Assembly (NCBI GenBank): GCA_023055425.1 | Contig: JALGPY010000006.1 | Span: forward strand, 71,146,127 to 71,210,126 | Direction: 5' to 3' | Origin: Linanthus parryae | Lineage: Eukaryota; Streptophyta; Magnoliopsida; Ericales; Polemoniaceae | DNA: 64,000 nt | Shown here: positions 1 through 12,004 of the stretch, piece after piece | How the letters are laid out: every line of letters begins with the position of its first letter | How positions within the stretch are numbered: the stretch's first letter is position 1 | Notes under the pieces: generated by a model | Databases searched by the model: none | Told to the model about the DNA's origin: nothing | What the model saw: the letters and a program-made list of their open reading frames with translations, nothing else | Position numbers and translations under genes: made by a program

Positions 1-559
1 TTTGCTCCTTGTACTTACCTCTCTGGCTGCAAGAAGTCTTAGGGGGGTGTCGACACTTATGGTCTTGGTAGTGTTTGATGGTTGGTTCTTCCCCATATCA
101 ATGTTATAAAATATGAATTTCCAAGATTGAAACTTTATTGTTTAAATTTGAAAGTCCCGTTTGGACAATGAAGAGGGGTTGTGAATGTTTGCCCAAATAA
201 ATGTCAAAAAGAAAATGTGGTAAATTCTTGTTCCGCACTTATACTCATACTTCATCTCTTTCTTTCAAACTAGTTTGTCTTATTTAAAATCATGCCTCAT
301 AATCTATTTACATGTCTGGGTGTTTATTTACTCAGTATTTCCGCTGAATTTTGGAAACTGTGGTGTTCTCTTTTTTTTCTGCACCACAAGTCTATATGAT
401 GGGAGCATAGCTTAGCGGGGACGCGAATCATCACGTAAACTAGAAGTTCACACTTTAATTTCTTAGAAACTCTATTTGCCCATGTTTAAGGCCCAACATT
501 TTAAATATTATTATTTCAAAGGCTTTATGAATGTTTGGTTAAGATCTGCTCTTTAAACC
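1..559. other. No recognisable feature
   Basis: I see no gene or RNA. The stretch is AT-rich non-coding DNA with many stops in all frames, just downstream (on the minus strand) of the decayed LINE that begins near 560. It may be more of that LINE, too diverged to read. Confidence 0.4.
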
Positions 560-1540
560 TCCTTGTATCCGGGTTTAACCTCGGGTACGGAGTGACACCC
601 CCGGGTTTCCGGCTTGGTCATTTTAGGGGTGTTACATATTTCCCTCAGCATAATATGATGGTTAGTAACCTGCCCAAAAGTGTCCATATCCCAGATTTTG
701 CACTTGGTAGCCAAAAAACTTTGTTTTGCCGAGAGAGTGTTACTGCCCGTGCCCCACCTATTAGCCACCAACTATTTAAACCTTTCATGTCATTCCTACA
801 TCTTCTCATACTGAAGTCTTATTTTCTTTCTCCAAAATATACCCTGCTATTTCCACTCAACTAGAATAGGCACATGATCGGAATTAGGCCACCATAGATG
901 AGTGACCTTAGCCCCTTGAAATGTGCCAATTCCAAAGATTATTTGTGACTACTCTATCCAGCCGTTCTCTGTTATTTCCACTGTCATCTTGATTATTGCT
1001 CCATGTGAATGGTTCCCTTGAAATCCAAGATCTAACAAGCTTGTATCATTGAGTACTTCCCTGAACAGATCTTTGGCGTGTAAAAATATATCCTAGCTAC
1101 TCCATCCTTCTCGACGTATGAAGCGATAGCATAAAAACACCTATGAACCATGGTATGTCTGGTTAGGAATTCAGTATATGCAAAAATTCCCATGACAATG
1201 ACCTCTCCTCGTGATCAGGATTTCCATTATACCCTATGACCTTCCAGCTACATACATCATCATTTTTTTTTTAACTATTGCATCATTAAAAAAGAACAAA
1301 CGATTCGATACATTAACATGCATGGTATCTTTCCACAAAAAGTGCAAGTCCTCTGCTTCTACCTCTGGAATCAACGACATCTCCAATGTAGAAGCCCAGG
1401 CTGGCAATTTTCTGCTACATCTCCAGTCTTGATAATTTGGTATCCAGGAGAAAGACCAAATCACGGTTTTTTTCCTCACGAGGTCGCGGAGCGATAAGAA
1501 CGTACTCAGGTTCCCCAAGTCTCGTGCATTCTAACTTAAA
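560..1540 (-). pseudogene. Decayed LINE ORF2: endonuclease to start of RT region
   Basis: Read on the minus strand, pieces of a plant L1-type ORF2 appear in the right order but in shifting frames. Near 1530 there is the N-terminal endonuclease start (NARDLGN..LRDLVRKK, like the usual NCRGLGNP..ALRDLVR). Near 1080-960 there is LFREVLNDTSLLDLGFQG and then FTWSNNQ..RERLDRV, the diagnostic part of the LINE apurinic endonuclease. Near 770-600 there is a stretch like the linker before the reverse transcriptase (CKIWDMDTFGQV). Several frameshifts and stops show it is dead. No RT motif follows, so the copy is broken or too decayed there. Classification by family motifs is secure; exact ends are not. 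Confidence 0.7.
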
Positions 1541-1689
1541 AGACTCATTGCGGCTGGCGGGGCTGCCCAACAACCTCCGCCATTAGATCAGTCAAATATT
1601 TCAGAACTCCCTTCTCTTTCCCTTCCACTTTTTCATTACTCTCTTCCATTTCCGTTGAGTCCTCAAGAAGAAACTGACCCGAGTTTTTT

Positions 1690-2640
1690 AGACTTTGGAA
1701 ATAATTGATTTCGTTGGTTGCAGGGACGGGTTAAGGTTCATGACTACACTCTTCCACATGTTACCTTTGGCCTCTTGAGTCGTGTTCGGAACTACCACTT
1801 TTGAATTGAAGATGTTTACCTTGTCCAAAACCGACCCCTTTTGGACCCTTGTTGCTAGGATGACTTTAGCTAGCTGGGAACATGTGCTAGTGCCGTCCTT
1901 GCTGGTGGTGGTTTTGGTCTGAGCTGCAATACCCGATTGGGTCGATCCATGCAGGTCCCCCTTTGTACTGCTAAATTTCTTCTCGTTCCCCAATGTACCC
2001 TCCTTAGCTGTCCCACATTCTAGTTGCTGGTTGCTAGGATTAGGCGTTGAGTTATTGGCCTGTAAACCCACTGTTCTCCGATCTACCCCATCAATTGACA
2101 TAGTTTCACCCTCCCTCATTGTTGGGTTGATTATTTCATGGTTCCTTCCTCATAATTTCTGGGTGGCAAAGCAGAAAACTTCCATATCCCGGATTTTCAG
2201 TCCTTCTGAACATATTTTGGAACCTGCTCACAATAAGAACCTTCGTGCGTAGTTCTTCCACACCAAATGCAAATTGTGGGCATTCACTCAAACTTGAAGT
2301 CCATCTGGATCTCTTCTTCTAGTACTTGTATGTGGATTCCTCTAGGAAGATAGTTTGATACTAGAAACTGTCCGGGAACCCTAATTGAATTGCAGATATC
2401 ATCACTATCAATACAATCGTCAACATCCGTAAATGTGGCTACCTCGCCCAAAATCATCTTCCCTATTTTCGTCTTAAGCATCAGCGATAAAAAGGGATGT
2501 TCGATAACTGGACCCATGCGTCCAAGCTATCCAAGTTAACACCTTTGATGGGCTTCCCGTTCGACCAAGGTTGTTGCAGTAGGATCTTCCCATTAATTCT
2601 CAACCTCCAGTGACGATTTGAGTCACTGCAAACACTGGCC
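1690..2640 (-). pseudogene. Decayed LINE ORF1 (DUF4283-like / zinc-knuckle RNA-binding protein)
   Basis: Minus-strand frames at 2640-2284 read PWSNGKPIKGVNLDSLDAWVQLSNIPF and continue with KTKIGKMILGEV..DVDD..NSIRV..LPRGIHIQV (partly quoted). This is the pattern of the plant LINE ORF1 domain annotated as DUF4283: a W-V-Q-(x)-I-P core, an IGK block and an RGI block. A low-complexity Ser/Thr/Lys-rich tail of 143 aa (2119-1688) fits the usual variable C-terminus of ORF1. A frameshift near 2284 separates the two. It lies just upstream, on the same strand, of the ORF2 remnant at 560-1540, the normal LINE gene order. Confidence 0.62.
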
Positions 2641-2999
2641 CTGTTTGGATGAGCTTAATTAACATTATGAGACTGTAAATTATTGCAATGAGTGGTTGAG
2701 GTAAGGACATATAGTGTACTGTTTCAACCTCAACCCCTCATTTCAACAAGCTAAAATCTCAATTTTTTTAACTAACTTCATCAAAACAAGGCCTATAGGA
2801 ACAAGCTCCTTCTTCGAGACATTCCCGTCTTCGTCGAAGTTCCGTTTCAGGTTTCCCCTAATCACAATTGTTTCTTTTTTCCTTGTCGGTGGCTTATAGT
2901 GTAGCCACTAACCATAACCTATTATGACCGATAAAATTTCATATCTAACTTTTGACTAAATTTTTTAATACGGTCTTTGATTGAGTTACACTACTCATA

Positions 3000-3700
3000 C
3001 ACATGTGGCACGCGTTCATACTTGTAGTCCAACCATATTTTCAATGTAACATCCTCTTCTTAGGGGCTTTGTTGCTTGGATTCAAACTCGGACGTGAACA
3101 TAGTCCCCCTTCCCTCGATAGCTTTCTCGGGCCTGTTTCCAGAATAACCCCCATCTTGGCAATTAATTTCTTACATGACTCTTCCTCCAGCAGAAACACA
3201 TAGATTCCAAATTTGAACCACACATCTACCGTGTCAAAACTTAAGTCGACATATTTTTATTCCTAGGCATCCCATGGGTTTACTAGGATATGACAAACAA
3301 AGATCCAAGGTCCACCTCGTGCCACTATGTTAATACTCTCTTGATCCGAGAATTTAAAAACAAAATTGTATAAATCAACTGCCTATATACATACCCCAGA
3401 TCTGTCAGTCATTTTCAAACATATTTTTCATCAACCACACGTTGATTCTTTCCTCGGTTTCAAAGCGTCCCACTAAACAAAAGTCGTAGTTCGATGCAGT
3501 CCCTTGCAAAACTCTTTCTCGAACCCAATTGCATCCTCCTCTTCCGATGTTAGCATCGGTTCCTCATCTCTGTCTTCGCTTTGGCCGACAGCAAACCTAG
3601 GATTTTCTGGACTCATAAGGGATTCCTCTCAAATGATTTTTGCACTCCTCCTTTATTTCGGTAGATCATTTGAAATTCACTTTAAATTTCATAATTTTAA
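3000..3700 (-). pseudogene. Second decayed LINE ORF1 fragment
   Basis: The minus strand shows another DUF4283-type block: a FSDQESINIVARGGPWIF stretch (family pattern: F-x-x-EGGPW-x-F), then VDVWFKFG and LEEESCKKLIAKMGV. These correspond to the same part of ORF1 as the W-V-Q-x-x-x-I-P region at 2640-2500, so this is a second partial copy, not the upstream part of the same one. Stops interrupt it repeatedly. It ends about 350 bp before the second fragment starts, and the DNA between (2640-3000) begins with a GGCCCTGTTTGGATG-like terminus typical of small DNA transposons. Confidence 0.5.
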
Positions 3701-3863
3701 TTAAATATTTGAATTGCCATGTCATAATTAAAATGGCTTAAAAAAAATCATAATTAAAAGGATAATATGTTGTTGCTGAAATGGCTACATCTTAACCATA
3801 CATTTTCATCCAAAAACTTCCAAACAAAGCCCTCCAAACTTTTGATGTGTTTTCTTTAGTGTT

Positions 3864-3871
3864 TTCTAGAA
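3864..3871 (+). promoter_or_regulatory. Possible heat-shock element upstream of HSP90
   Basis: The sequence TTCTAGAA is one inverted TTCnnGAA unit, the core arrangement bound by heat-shock factors. It lies about 210 bp before the HSP90 start codon, a sensible promoter or early-leader position. Only two of the usual three nGAAn units are clean, so it could be chance. No clear TATA box was found nearby. Confidence 0.3.
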
Positions 3872-4079
3872 CCCTCTCCTCTCCCCTTAAACCCAAACAA
3901 GGGTTTTAATTTGCAGCCTCGGCCTCTCTCGTTTTCTTCACCAAACAACGACCTACAAAAACACTCTCTTCATACCCATCTCAACAAACACTTCAAACTA
4001 TCATCACTCACCTTATCTTCTTCAGGGTTTCTCTCCTTTTCTTCTTCTACCTTCAAACCCCTTTCAAGGTCTCACTTCT

Positions 4080-7000
4080 ATGGCGCCTGTTCTGAGCAGA
4101 AGTTTGACCTCTGCTTCCGTAGCTTCTCTGCCTTCGTTTTCTTCATTGAAGAACAACCCCAAAGTCTATAAGCTCAGGAAAAGTGCCTTCTTGCCCCAAA
4201 ATGGTCTGAGAAGCAGCTTCTCTCAATCGGGCTTGAAATGGAATATTGAGAGAAGAGAGAGAGGAGGTGTAATTCGATGTGATGCCGCCGTTGCCGAGAA
4301 GGAAGCCCCCGAGGAGGCCTCAGAAGAGCGGTTTGAGTACCAAGCTGAGGTGGGTTTTTGTTGTTTGTTGCGTTGATTTGAATTTGTCTTGTTCAATTGA
4401 AGAAAAAATTGAAATTTGCAGTCTGTTCTATGTTTTTTGCTACTTACCTGCACAACCCTAGCCCTTCAATTAAAACACAGTGCTGTGGAAACTGAAATAT
4501 ACACTGAAATTGAATAGATTTATCATGTTTAGTTAGTTTGATTTTGAGTTAGTACTTCTAACTGGTTCATGGAATGTACTGTGATTTGAACTCCTGATAT
4601 AATTAAAGGAAACCAAAAATGGGTTGGGGGAGTATGATTTGCTGGTACTATTTTAAGTCTTAGTGGCTGTTAGAATACGGGGACAGTGAGATGGAAGAAT
4701 AGGGTTTTGTGATATGATTCATGAGTTGTTTAGTGTGACTTTCTGTTTTCATCCAATTGTTGAGATATCTTTGTGGTCAGTCTTTAACTTTGGAATTGGA
4801 TACAGGTCAGCCGATTGATGGATTTGATTGTCCACAGTTTATACAGCCACAAAGAAGTGTTTCTCAGGGAACTTGTGAGGTGAGAGTTTGTTCCATATAT
4901 TTTATATTTTCGAATTCGTCTTTTACATGACACTGCAATTTCACTCGGCAATGTGATTTTCATATAATCAATGGGGTTATTGTTTCTGTGAACTCCGCAT
5001 CTTTTGCCGATTTATTTTTTCTTTTCATCGAATAATCATGAATGATAGACCTAATAACATCATTCTTCTTTACGTAACAGTAATGCGAGTGATGCCCTTG
5101 ATAAATTGAGATTTTTAAGTGTCACCGACTCTTCTTTACTCGGTGAAGCTGGCGACCTAGAGATTCGCATCAAACCAGACCCTGATAACGGGACAATCAC
5201 CATAAGGTTTGGTTGCTCTATTCTAGATTTCATACTATCATGGAAATGATATAGACAGCTAAACTGTTTTTTCTTTTCTTTTCGTTTCTTTCAATTTTAG
5301 GGATACTGGTATCGGAATGACAAAAGAGGAGCTGGTTGAATGTCTTGGGACTATTGCTCAAAGTGGTACATCAAAATTTTTGAAGGCTATAAAGGTACTT
5401 GTTTTTCTTTACTTCTCATCTCCCAACTTCTCAATTGGATTGGCACGCTGAACAAATTTGGTGCTAGGTACTAATAGTGGTTTGTTTGAGCAGGAAAATC
5501 AGGAAGCTGGAGCTGACAATAGTTTAATTGGTCAATTTGGTGTTGGGTTTTATTCAGCTTTCTTGGTTGCTGAAAAGGTTCACAAATACACTTTTCTTTT
5601 TGTCACTTGATTCCTCTTTTTTACGTTTTCATTCAGTGGGTTAATTTTACCCCCGTGATTGTTGTGTTTTGCATGAGCAGGTGACGGTGTCTACCAAGAG
5701 CCCAAAATCAGATAAACAATATGTTTGGGAAGCTGTAGCCGACAGTAGCTCATATGTGATCAGAGAAGAAACTGATCCTGAGAAGATCCTTTCTCGTGGG
5801 ACGGAAATTACACTTGTTTTGAGGGTACTGTAACTTGAATATTACTTTTCCAGTTGGAATGATAAATGCAGGCACATTCCTCATGGTTGTTTGTATATAT
5901 TAATATCACTAGGATGCCTCTTCGAGGCACATCATGGAAATACACCAATACCACGGATGATTATGGATGGTTCCTAGCAAAGCGAAAGTCCGTTAATCAC
6001 ATAAATTATTATTATTTTGAGCTTCAAGTTGCAGAAGACAGAATTTCTATCTAATAAATTTCCAGGTCTTACCCTAATATGATATGCTCATTGAAACCCT
6101 TCACTCATTTTTGCAGCCTGATGACAAGTACGAATTTGCGGAGCCAACAAGGATCCAGAGTCTAGTGAAGAATTACTCGCAGTTTGTTTCCTTCCCTATC
6201 TACACATGGCAAGAAAAGTCAAGGACTGTTGAGGTGAGCATATCTTTTTAACCCACCACAAGCATTGCCACCTTTTTATGATTGCTGGAGAATCGTATGT
6301 TTCAGGAGTCAGTGTAACAATACCCTGTTGATTTGTAAGGCATAAGGCTTGATATGGCCACTTAGAGGCTACATTAATGACTCTCATGTGATGACTGAAA
6401 ACACCATAATTCAACTCTTATCCTGAAAATTGTATGTTACTTCGAGCAGGTTGAGGAGGAGGAAGAACCAAAAGAGGGAGAGGAGGCAAAACCAGAGGTA
6501 AGGGTTTGTAGATAAGAGTGCTTTCTCTTGACATCGAAATTTGATGATTTTTTGATGAATGATTGATACTTGTAAATAGGGTGAAAAGAAGGTAAAGAAG
6601 ACCAAAACGGAGAAATACTGGGACTGGGAGCTCGCCAATGAAACTAAACCTATTTGGGTGAGTTCCTAATTCACCATCGCGATATTTTGGTTTGACTGTA
6701 GATGTTGAAAATAGTGCATGCTTGGTATCAATGAAAACTCTGTTCTTTAGCTACATGCCAGTAACACTTTTGTGAAATGTAGATGCGGAATCCTAAGGAA
6801 GTTGAAAAGGATCAGTACTATGAATTCTACAAGAAGGCTTTTAATGAATTTTTGGACCCTCTTGCATATACTCACTTCACCACAGAGGTAAGTATTAAGT
6901 AATGTTTATCTGGATTGGAACTCTTATTTTAATAGCTGAACTAGCTTTTCACTTTCCGCGTGCAATTATTTTTTGCAGGGTGAGGTAGAATTTAGAAGTG

Positions 7001-10000
7001 TTCTATATATTCCAGGAATGGCTCCTCTCAACAATGAAGACGTAGTGAATACCAAAACCAAAAACATACGATTGTTTGTTAAGCGTGTATTTATTTCTGA
7101 TGATTTCGATGGTGAACTGGTAAGGTTTTATGACATTATTTTTCATGTAGGTTGAATGTTTCTCCTTATGGAGAATAACTACTTGATTCTTTTCATGACA
7201 TATTATTTATTTCCTTGGACTATTAGGTTCTCTAAGATATCTCCAATTCACTCAGATATGTTGTCCGCCAAAATGTTGCCAATTAATTTTATTAATTACT
7301 CATAAGCTGAGTGATGCTAGAGATTGGCAGGATACTTGTTGCTTTGTAGACTTGGATTATTTTGTTTGTAACTAGGTACAGATTGTTTTGTTCGTAACGA
7401 GGAACATGTGATTTGAACATCATCTCCTTTTAATTGTTCTTTATAACATATTTGGCGAGAAAAACTTACGGTGGGTAGCAACTTAGCACATTACTGCTTG
7501 GGGAGTTTTTATTGGTCTGTACTGAACTGTTGAAAATGATTGTCAGCATATTGCGCCCAACTTGCAGAGGTGATCTGGTGAAACCACATCCTTCCCTCTA
7601 TTAAGTTGCCTAGTTCATGTCATAATAAGTGAACAACCAAACATGAGGTTGTGGTCATACCATTTCGGGCTACTTAACTCTGTAGCTCACAGCTCAAGTG
7701 TATATGAATACCATCTTCAGAAATTTTCTCTCAAATAGAGCTTTATGCTATATATGCCTTTGAATAATTCATCCCCCTATCTGGCTATTTTTTGGCCCTT
7801 TTGGCATCCGTTCATTTTTGAGGTACCATAGTAAATCATCAATTGGCTATACTATGAACTAAGTGCACTGCCATGTACATGAGAAAAGTGTGTCTCTCCA
7901 TTGCTTTGTTAAATTTGTGAGGTTACATGTCTTTGCCGCCACTTTTGTGCGGTCTATGTATCATGTTTACTGTGCCTAATGAAACTTGTTTCTGAACTTG
8001 TCCTTCGTGAAACTAATTAACTTTGTTTGCCTCTGCAGTTCCCGAGATACTTGAGCTTTGTGAAGGGTGTGGTGGATTCGGATGACCTTCCTCTGAATGT
8101 CTCTCGGGAGATTCTTCAAGAAAGCAGAATTGTAAGAAAAAAATCGATGCAGTGATTTATGTAGATATTGAATCTTTTATTTCTTACCTGTAACTGCTAC
8201 GGAGGAGCTATCAGTCCTTACTTTAATCATTTTTAGAACTTTGTCCCCTGCTAAATTGAAATGAGCTTGGTAGACTAATTTTCATCGGACTGGCAGGTAC
8301 GAATAATGAGAAAGAGGCTTGTCCGGAAAGCATTTGACATGATTCAAGATCTCTCTGACAGTGACAATAAGGAGGTATGCATGCATATAAGGCAAGCATT
8401 CTTTTACGAGATTTCTGTTGAACTTGTAGATTGATGGAATTTATTACAGAATTATAAAAAGTTCTGGGAGAACTTTGGAAAGTTTGTCAAGTTAGGCTGC
8501 ATTGAAGATACTGGAAATCACAAACGCATAACACCACTCTTGCGATTCTTCTCTTCTAAAAGTGAAGAGGATCTTATAAGCCTGGACGAATACGTTGAAA
8601 ACATGGGTGAGAACCAAAAGGCTATATATTATTTGGCAACGGACAGCTTGAAAAGTGCCAGGACTGCTCCATTCTTGGAGAAGCTTCTTCAAAAGGATAT
8701 CGAGGTAATCGCTTTTAAATTTAGTTGCGTTCGATGAAGTGAATATACGGGAGCTAAGATAATTTGGATGATATACTACTATGATTTCGTTAGTCAACAT
8801 AAAATTAGAGGGGTTGTCTCTCCGCAGACGCTGGACTGGCGATTTGTTTGCCGATAGTTTAGATGTTGCAAAGAATGCTTCGGTGTTGCCTGCTAGTGTA
8901 TGAATTCTTTTTCATTTCCTACTTCTCCACCTTCAAAACATAATAATGCTTTCTCTACTGCTTGTCTGATGCAAGGTTTCTGAATTTTGGATTCTATATA
9001 GGATCATGGAATGTCCTTCAGGATCTGAAATGTAGAATCATATCATGGATTCAAAGATCTACAAGTAATTAAGATAAGGAAGAATATGATAGAAAGAATA
9101 TGACAGGTGAAATAGAGTCCAAATAAACAATTTCAATATCATGGCAAGAAGAAACATGGATAAACAATTTTGCCACAAAACTTAAACTAGTCGTTGATGC
9201 TCAGTTGCACGACTTGCCACAAATAGACCTTGCTCAGGTAAAATCAACCTCTGTTCATTGCCCCTCGTGAAAATTGATGTCATATACGACGTGAAACCTG
9301 AATCATGGTTTGCTTTGCAAAAAAAAAATTGGATTGTTTTTTTGCACCGAAAGAGGAAAAAGCCAACCGAACTTTGGAGGATTTTATGCCTTGAAAAGAT
9401 CCAAATGTCATTCAAGTAGGATTGCTTGAATCTTAAAATCGCATAAGATTCTAGATTCCATGAGGAGAATCAGGCTTCTACGAATGTTGGAGTTCACATA
9501 GGATCTATATCGGCCATGCCTTGGAGGATTGTAAAATTCTAAGATTCTGAGATCCAAACCTGATCTCATTGCGTTAATTTTGTTTTCCTGATCTGTTCCG
9601 TGTATTTGAATGTATTATGTATTTTGCAGGTTCTGTATCTAATTGAGCCGATAGATGAAGTTGCCATACAGAATCTACAAACCTACAAAGAAAAGAAATT
9701 TGTTGACATCAGCAAGGAAGACTTGGAATTTGGTCAGTGATCTTTCTTGCTACTCTACCCTAATTAAAGGATTTTACTCTATGCTAGTTAAAGGTTTTGA
9801 TATTGTATTCGCTCCCACTTTGGGTTTTGTGCCTTTTCTGCATGCATCTTTTTTAAATGATATTGATGTTATACTGTTTGACAGGTGATGAGGATGAGGT
9901 CGAAGAAAGGGAGACAAAACAAGAGTATAACCTTCTCTGTGATTGGATAAAACAGCAGCTTGGTGAGAAGGTCGCCAAGGTTCAAGTATCAAAGCGTCTC

Positions 10001-10318
10001 AGCTCATCCCCGTGTGTGCTTGTATCTGGCAAGTTTGGGTGGTCTGCTAATATGGAAAGGTTTGATAAAGTTGCACTGCAGGCTTCATGTTGTCGTTAAG
10101 GTTGTTTAGATTTAGAGCTGATATTCATTATTCTCGGTTGTAGGTTGATGAAAGCACAAACCTTAGGAGACACTTCAAGCTTGGAGTTCATGCGAGGGAG
10201 GAGAATATTGGAGGTCAATCCTGGTCATCCCATCATCAAGGACTTGAATGTAAGTTGATTATGCTTTCTTTCATATTTGCTATGATGTTGATTATCGGGG
10301 TCAGATTGACATTTTTGC

Positions 10319-10392
<74 letters not shown>

Positions 10393-12004
10393 CACAAGCA
10401 CAGAATCAAGAGTCATGAGTGGGTATGGAATCCACGTGTACAAATTTAACAAACGATAGAACCATTAAGCAAGATGTGGACTTTACAAGTTGCCCAAAGG
10501 TTCATGATGGTGTCCTTGGGAAACTGAGCCTGATAGCTATTTTGTTTGGAGGATATGAAATAAACTTTAGGACCAAAGCAAATAGACCATTTTTTGTTAC
10601 TAAGATAGAAGAAAGATGTTTGCGGTCCGAATACCAAATTTCTGCATTGGTTAGAAGAGGTAGAAGTTTATTTATCAACTTCCAGAAATTTGACGTTGAT
10701 CCTTTCATACTTGTTACCAACCAAGATCACCTGAAACTCTCGGGACGGGATTCGCTCCCGCTCCCAGTCCTATAGCGCATTAAGCTCGAATTCGCTTATA
10801 ATCCTCGCTCCCGAAATTCTAGAGCGCGTTTTACCCAACACTGTGTACTTTCTTAGCAATAGGCCTCCATACTAAGTCAGCAAGCCTGTTTCAAATTAAG
10901 TCAAACAAAAATTTCAACTAAAATGACGTAACAAACCCCTTACTGAGGTAGTCCGATACCTCTTTGTATGTCAAGTTCTCTTTGCTAACACTTAGCCAAG
11001 TTGAACTTCCATTACATTCTTCAGTATATGAGGTTTTAGTCTCGTATATAAGTTTTGTACTCACTGTCACCAAATCTAGAGGACACAAAAGTTCAACATA
11101 TAATCTGTTTATATCTAAAATTATTTTAAATAATAAAATTATGTACACGCTCTCATGCCGCTTTCAAATATAACTTTTTTAGAATTTGTTGCTTTCGCGC
11201 TCCTGCTCTCGCTCTTGGTCTCGCTCCAGGTTTAGGTACCAACACATTTAAGCTAGTGTTTTTTGAACCAGTCATGTTGGATCTTTTCAGATCAGATTAA
11301 GATTCCGTCTTATAGTTCTGTACTTTAATTGTGGCCCCCTCTTTAAGAAATCTGTGTTGTTTAACAACTCCGTGCTTTTAACTGATTGCTGCCCTTGTAT
11401 ATGAATGAAATTGTTGGCTTTAGTAAATATTGTTTTCATATTTCATCGTACCTCCGATGCATGCTTTTCAAGTTATGGCGAGTTAGCGTCACCTGTTTTC
11501 ATAATTTCTTGAATAGCGCCTTTTGTTCATGAAGAGGTCTTGTGGTTCTTTTCTTCTCCGCCTTAGTGCACCTGTGCTGTGTTGGACACTTGAGACTGCA
11601 GTGCTAAGTTTTGGGGGTTGTTTCTGTTGCAGGCTGCATGCAAGAATGCACCCGACAGCACTGATGCGAAAAGAGCGATTGAGCTTTTATACGACACAGC
11701 TCTGATCTCCAGTGGATTCCAGGTAAAGAATGGTCAATTTGGAATTGCAGCTTTCTTCTTTTCTGGTAAAGATGCTTAATGAAGCCTTTTTTTTTTTTTT
11801 TGGTAGCCTGATAGCCCAGCTGAGTTGGGTAACAAGATATACGAGATGATGTCCATCGCGGTGGGAGGAAGATGGGGAAGGTCTGATGCTGAGGAGGTCG
11901 AGACACCAGAAGCCGCCGCAGCTGAAACTGCTGATGATGCCGTAGAGACAGAAGTGGTGGAGCCGTCGGAAGTGAGAACGGAGAGTGACCCATGGAGTGA
12001 GTGA
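4080..12004 (+). CDS. HSP90C: Chloroplast-targeted heat shock protein 90 (HSP90C), 19 exons
   Basis: ATP-dependent chaperone of the plastid stroma, assisting folding and import. Exons: 4080-4349, 4806-4879, 5081-5206, 5301-5394, 5494-5577, 5681-5824, 6117-6233, 6450-6497, 6580-6657, 6783-6887, 6979-7119, 8039-8131, 8297-8374, 8450-8704, 9630-9732, 9885-10059, 10144-10249, 11633-11722, 11807-12004. They join in frame to 792 aa (Arabidopsis HSP90.5 is about 780). Residues 1 to about 70 are Ser/Arg-rich with few acids, a transit peptide likely cut near VIRC/DAAV. The GHKL ATPase carries NASDAL (116-121), DTGIGM (158-163) and [11 protein letters not shown] (201-211). A short acidic-then-lysine linker lies at about 304-330. 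The middle domain includes [11 protein letters not shown]; the C-terminal dimer domain is complete. The tail ends DPWSE, like plastid HSP90s, with no KDEL (ER) or MEEVD (cytosol). The start is the first ATG giving a transit peptide. Introns 11, 14 and 17 are long. Nothing suggests a pseudogene. Confidence 0.96.
8974..9565. repeat. Possible MITE-like insertion in HSP90 intron 14
   Basis: Intron 14 (8705-9629) is much longer than its neighbours. Its middle contains imperfectly inverted ends: GGTTTCTGAATTTTGGATTC near 8976, and near 9540-9565 a stretch whose complement reads AGGTTTGGATCTCAGAATC. Inside are many GGATC / GATTC words, a style seen in small non-autonomous DNA transposons. I could not find a clean target duplication, so the borders are approximate. 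Confidence 0.3.
10319..10399 (+). repeat. (CT)n(CA)n compound microsatellite in HSP90 intron 17
   Basis: About ten CT units are followed directly by about 28 CA units with a few A interruptions. It sits inside intron 17 (10250-11632) and has no coding role. It should be length-polymorphic. Confidence 0.97.
10715..11250. repeat. Possible inserted repeat in HSP90 intron 17
   Basis: Composition changes abruptly at both ends to runs rich in GCTCCCGCTC / GCTCTCGCTC, and a near-identical 9-bp word (GTTACCAAC at about 10715, GGTACCAAC at about 11237) flanks the segment, as a target duplication would. Terminal inverted repeats are not convincing, so the class is unknown. Intron 17 is the longest of the gene (1383 bp). 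Confidence 0.25.

Noticed and set aside
3911..4171. An 86-codon frame overlapping the HSP90 start
   Set aside because: It has no ATG at its beginning, lies in the UTR and first exon in another frame, and matches nothing.
10225..10452. Open frames across the CA/CT repeat on both strands
   Set aside because: They are translations of a microsatellite inside HSP90 intron 17.
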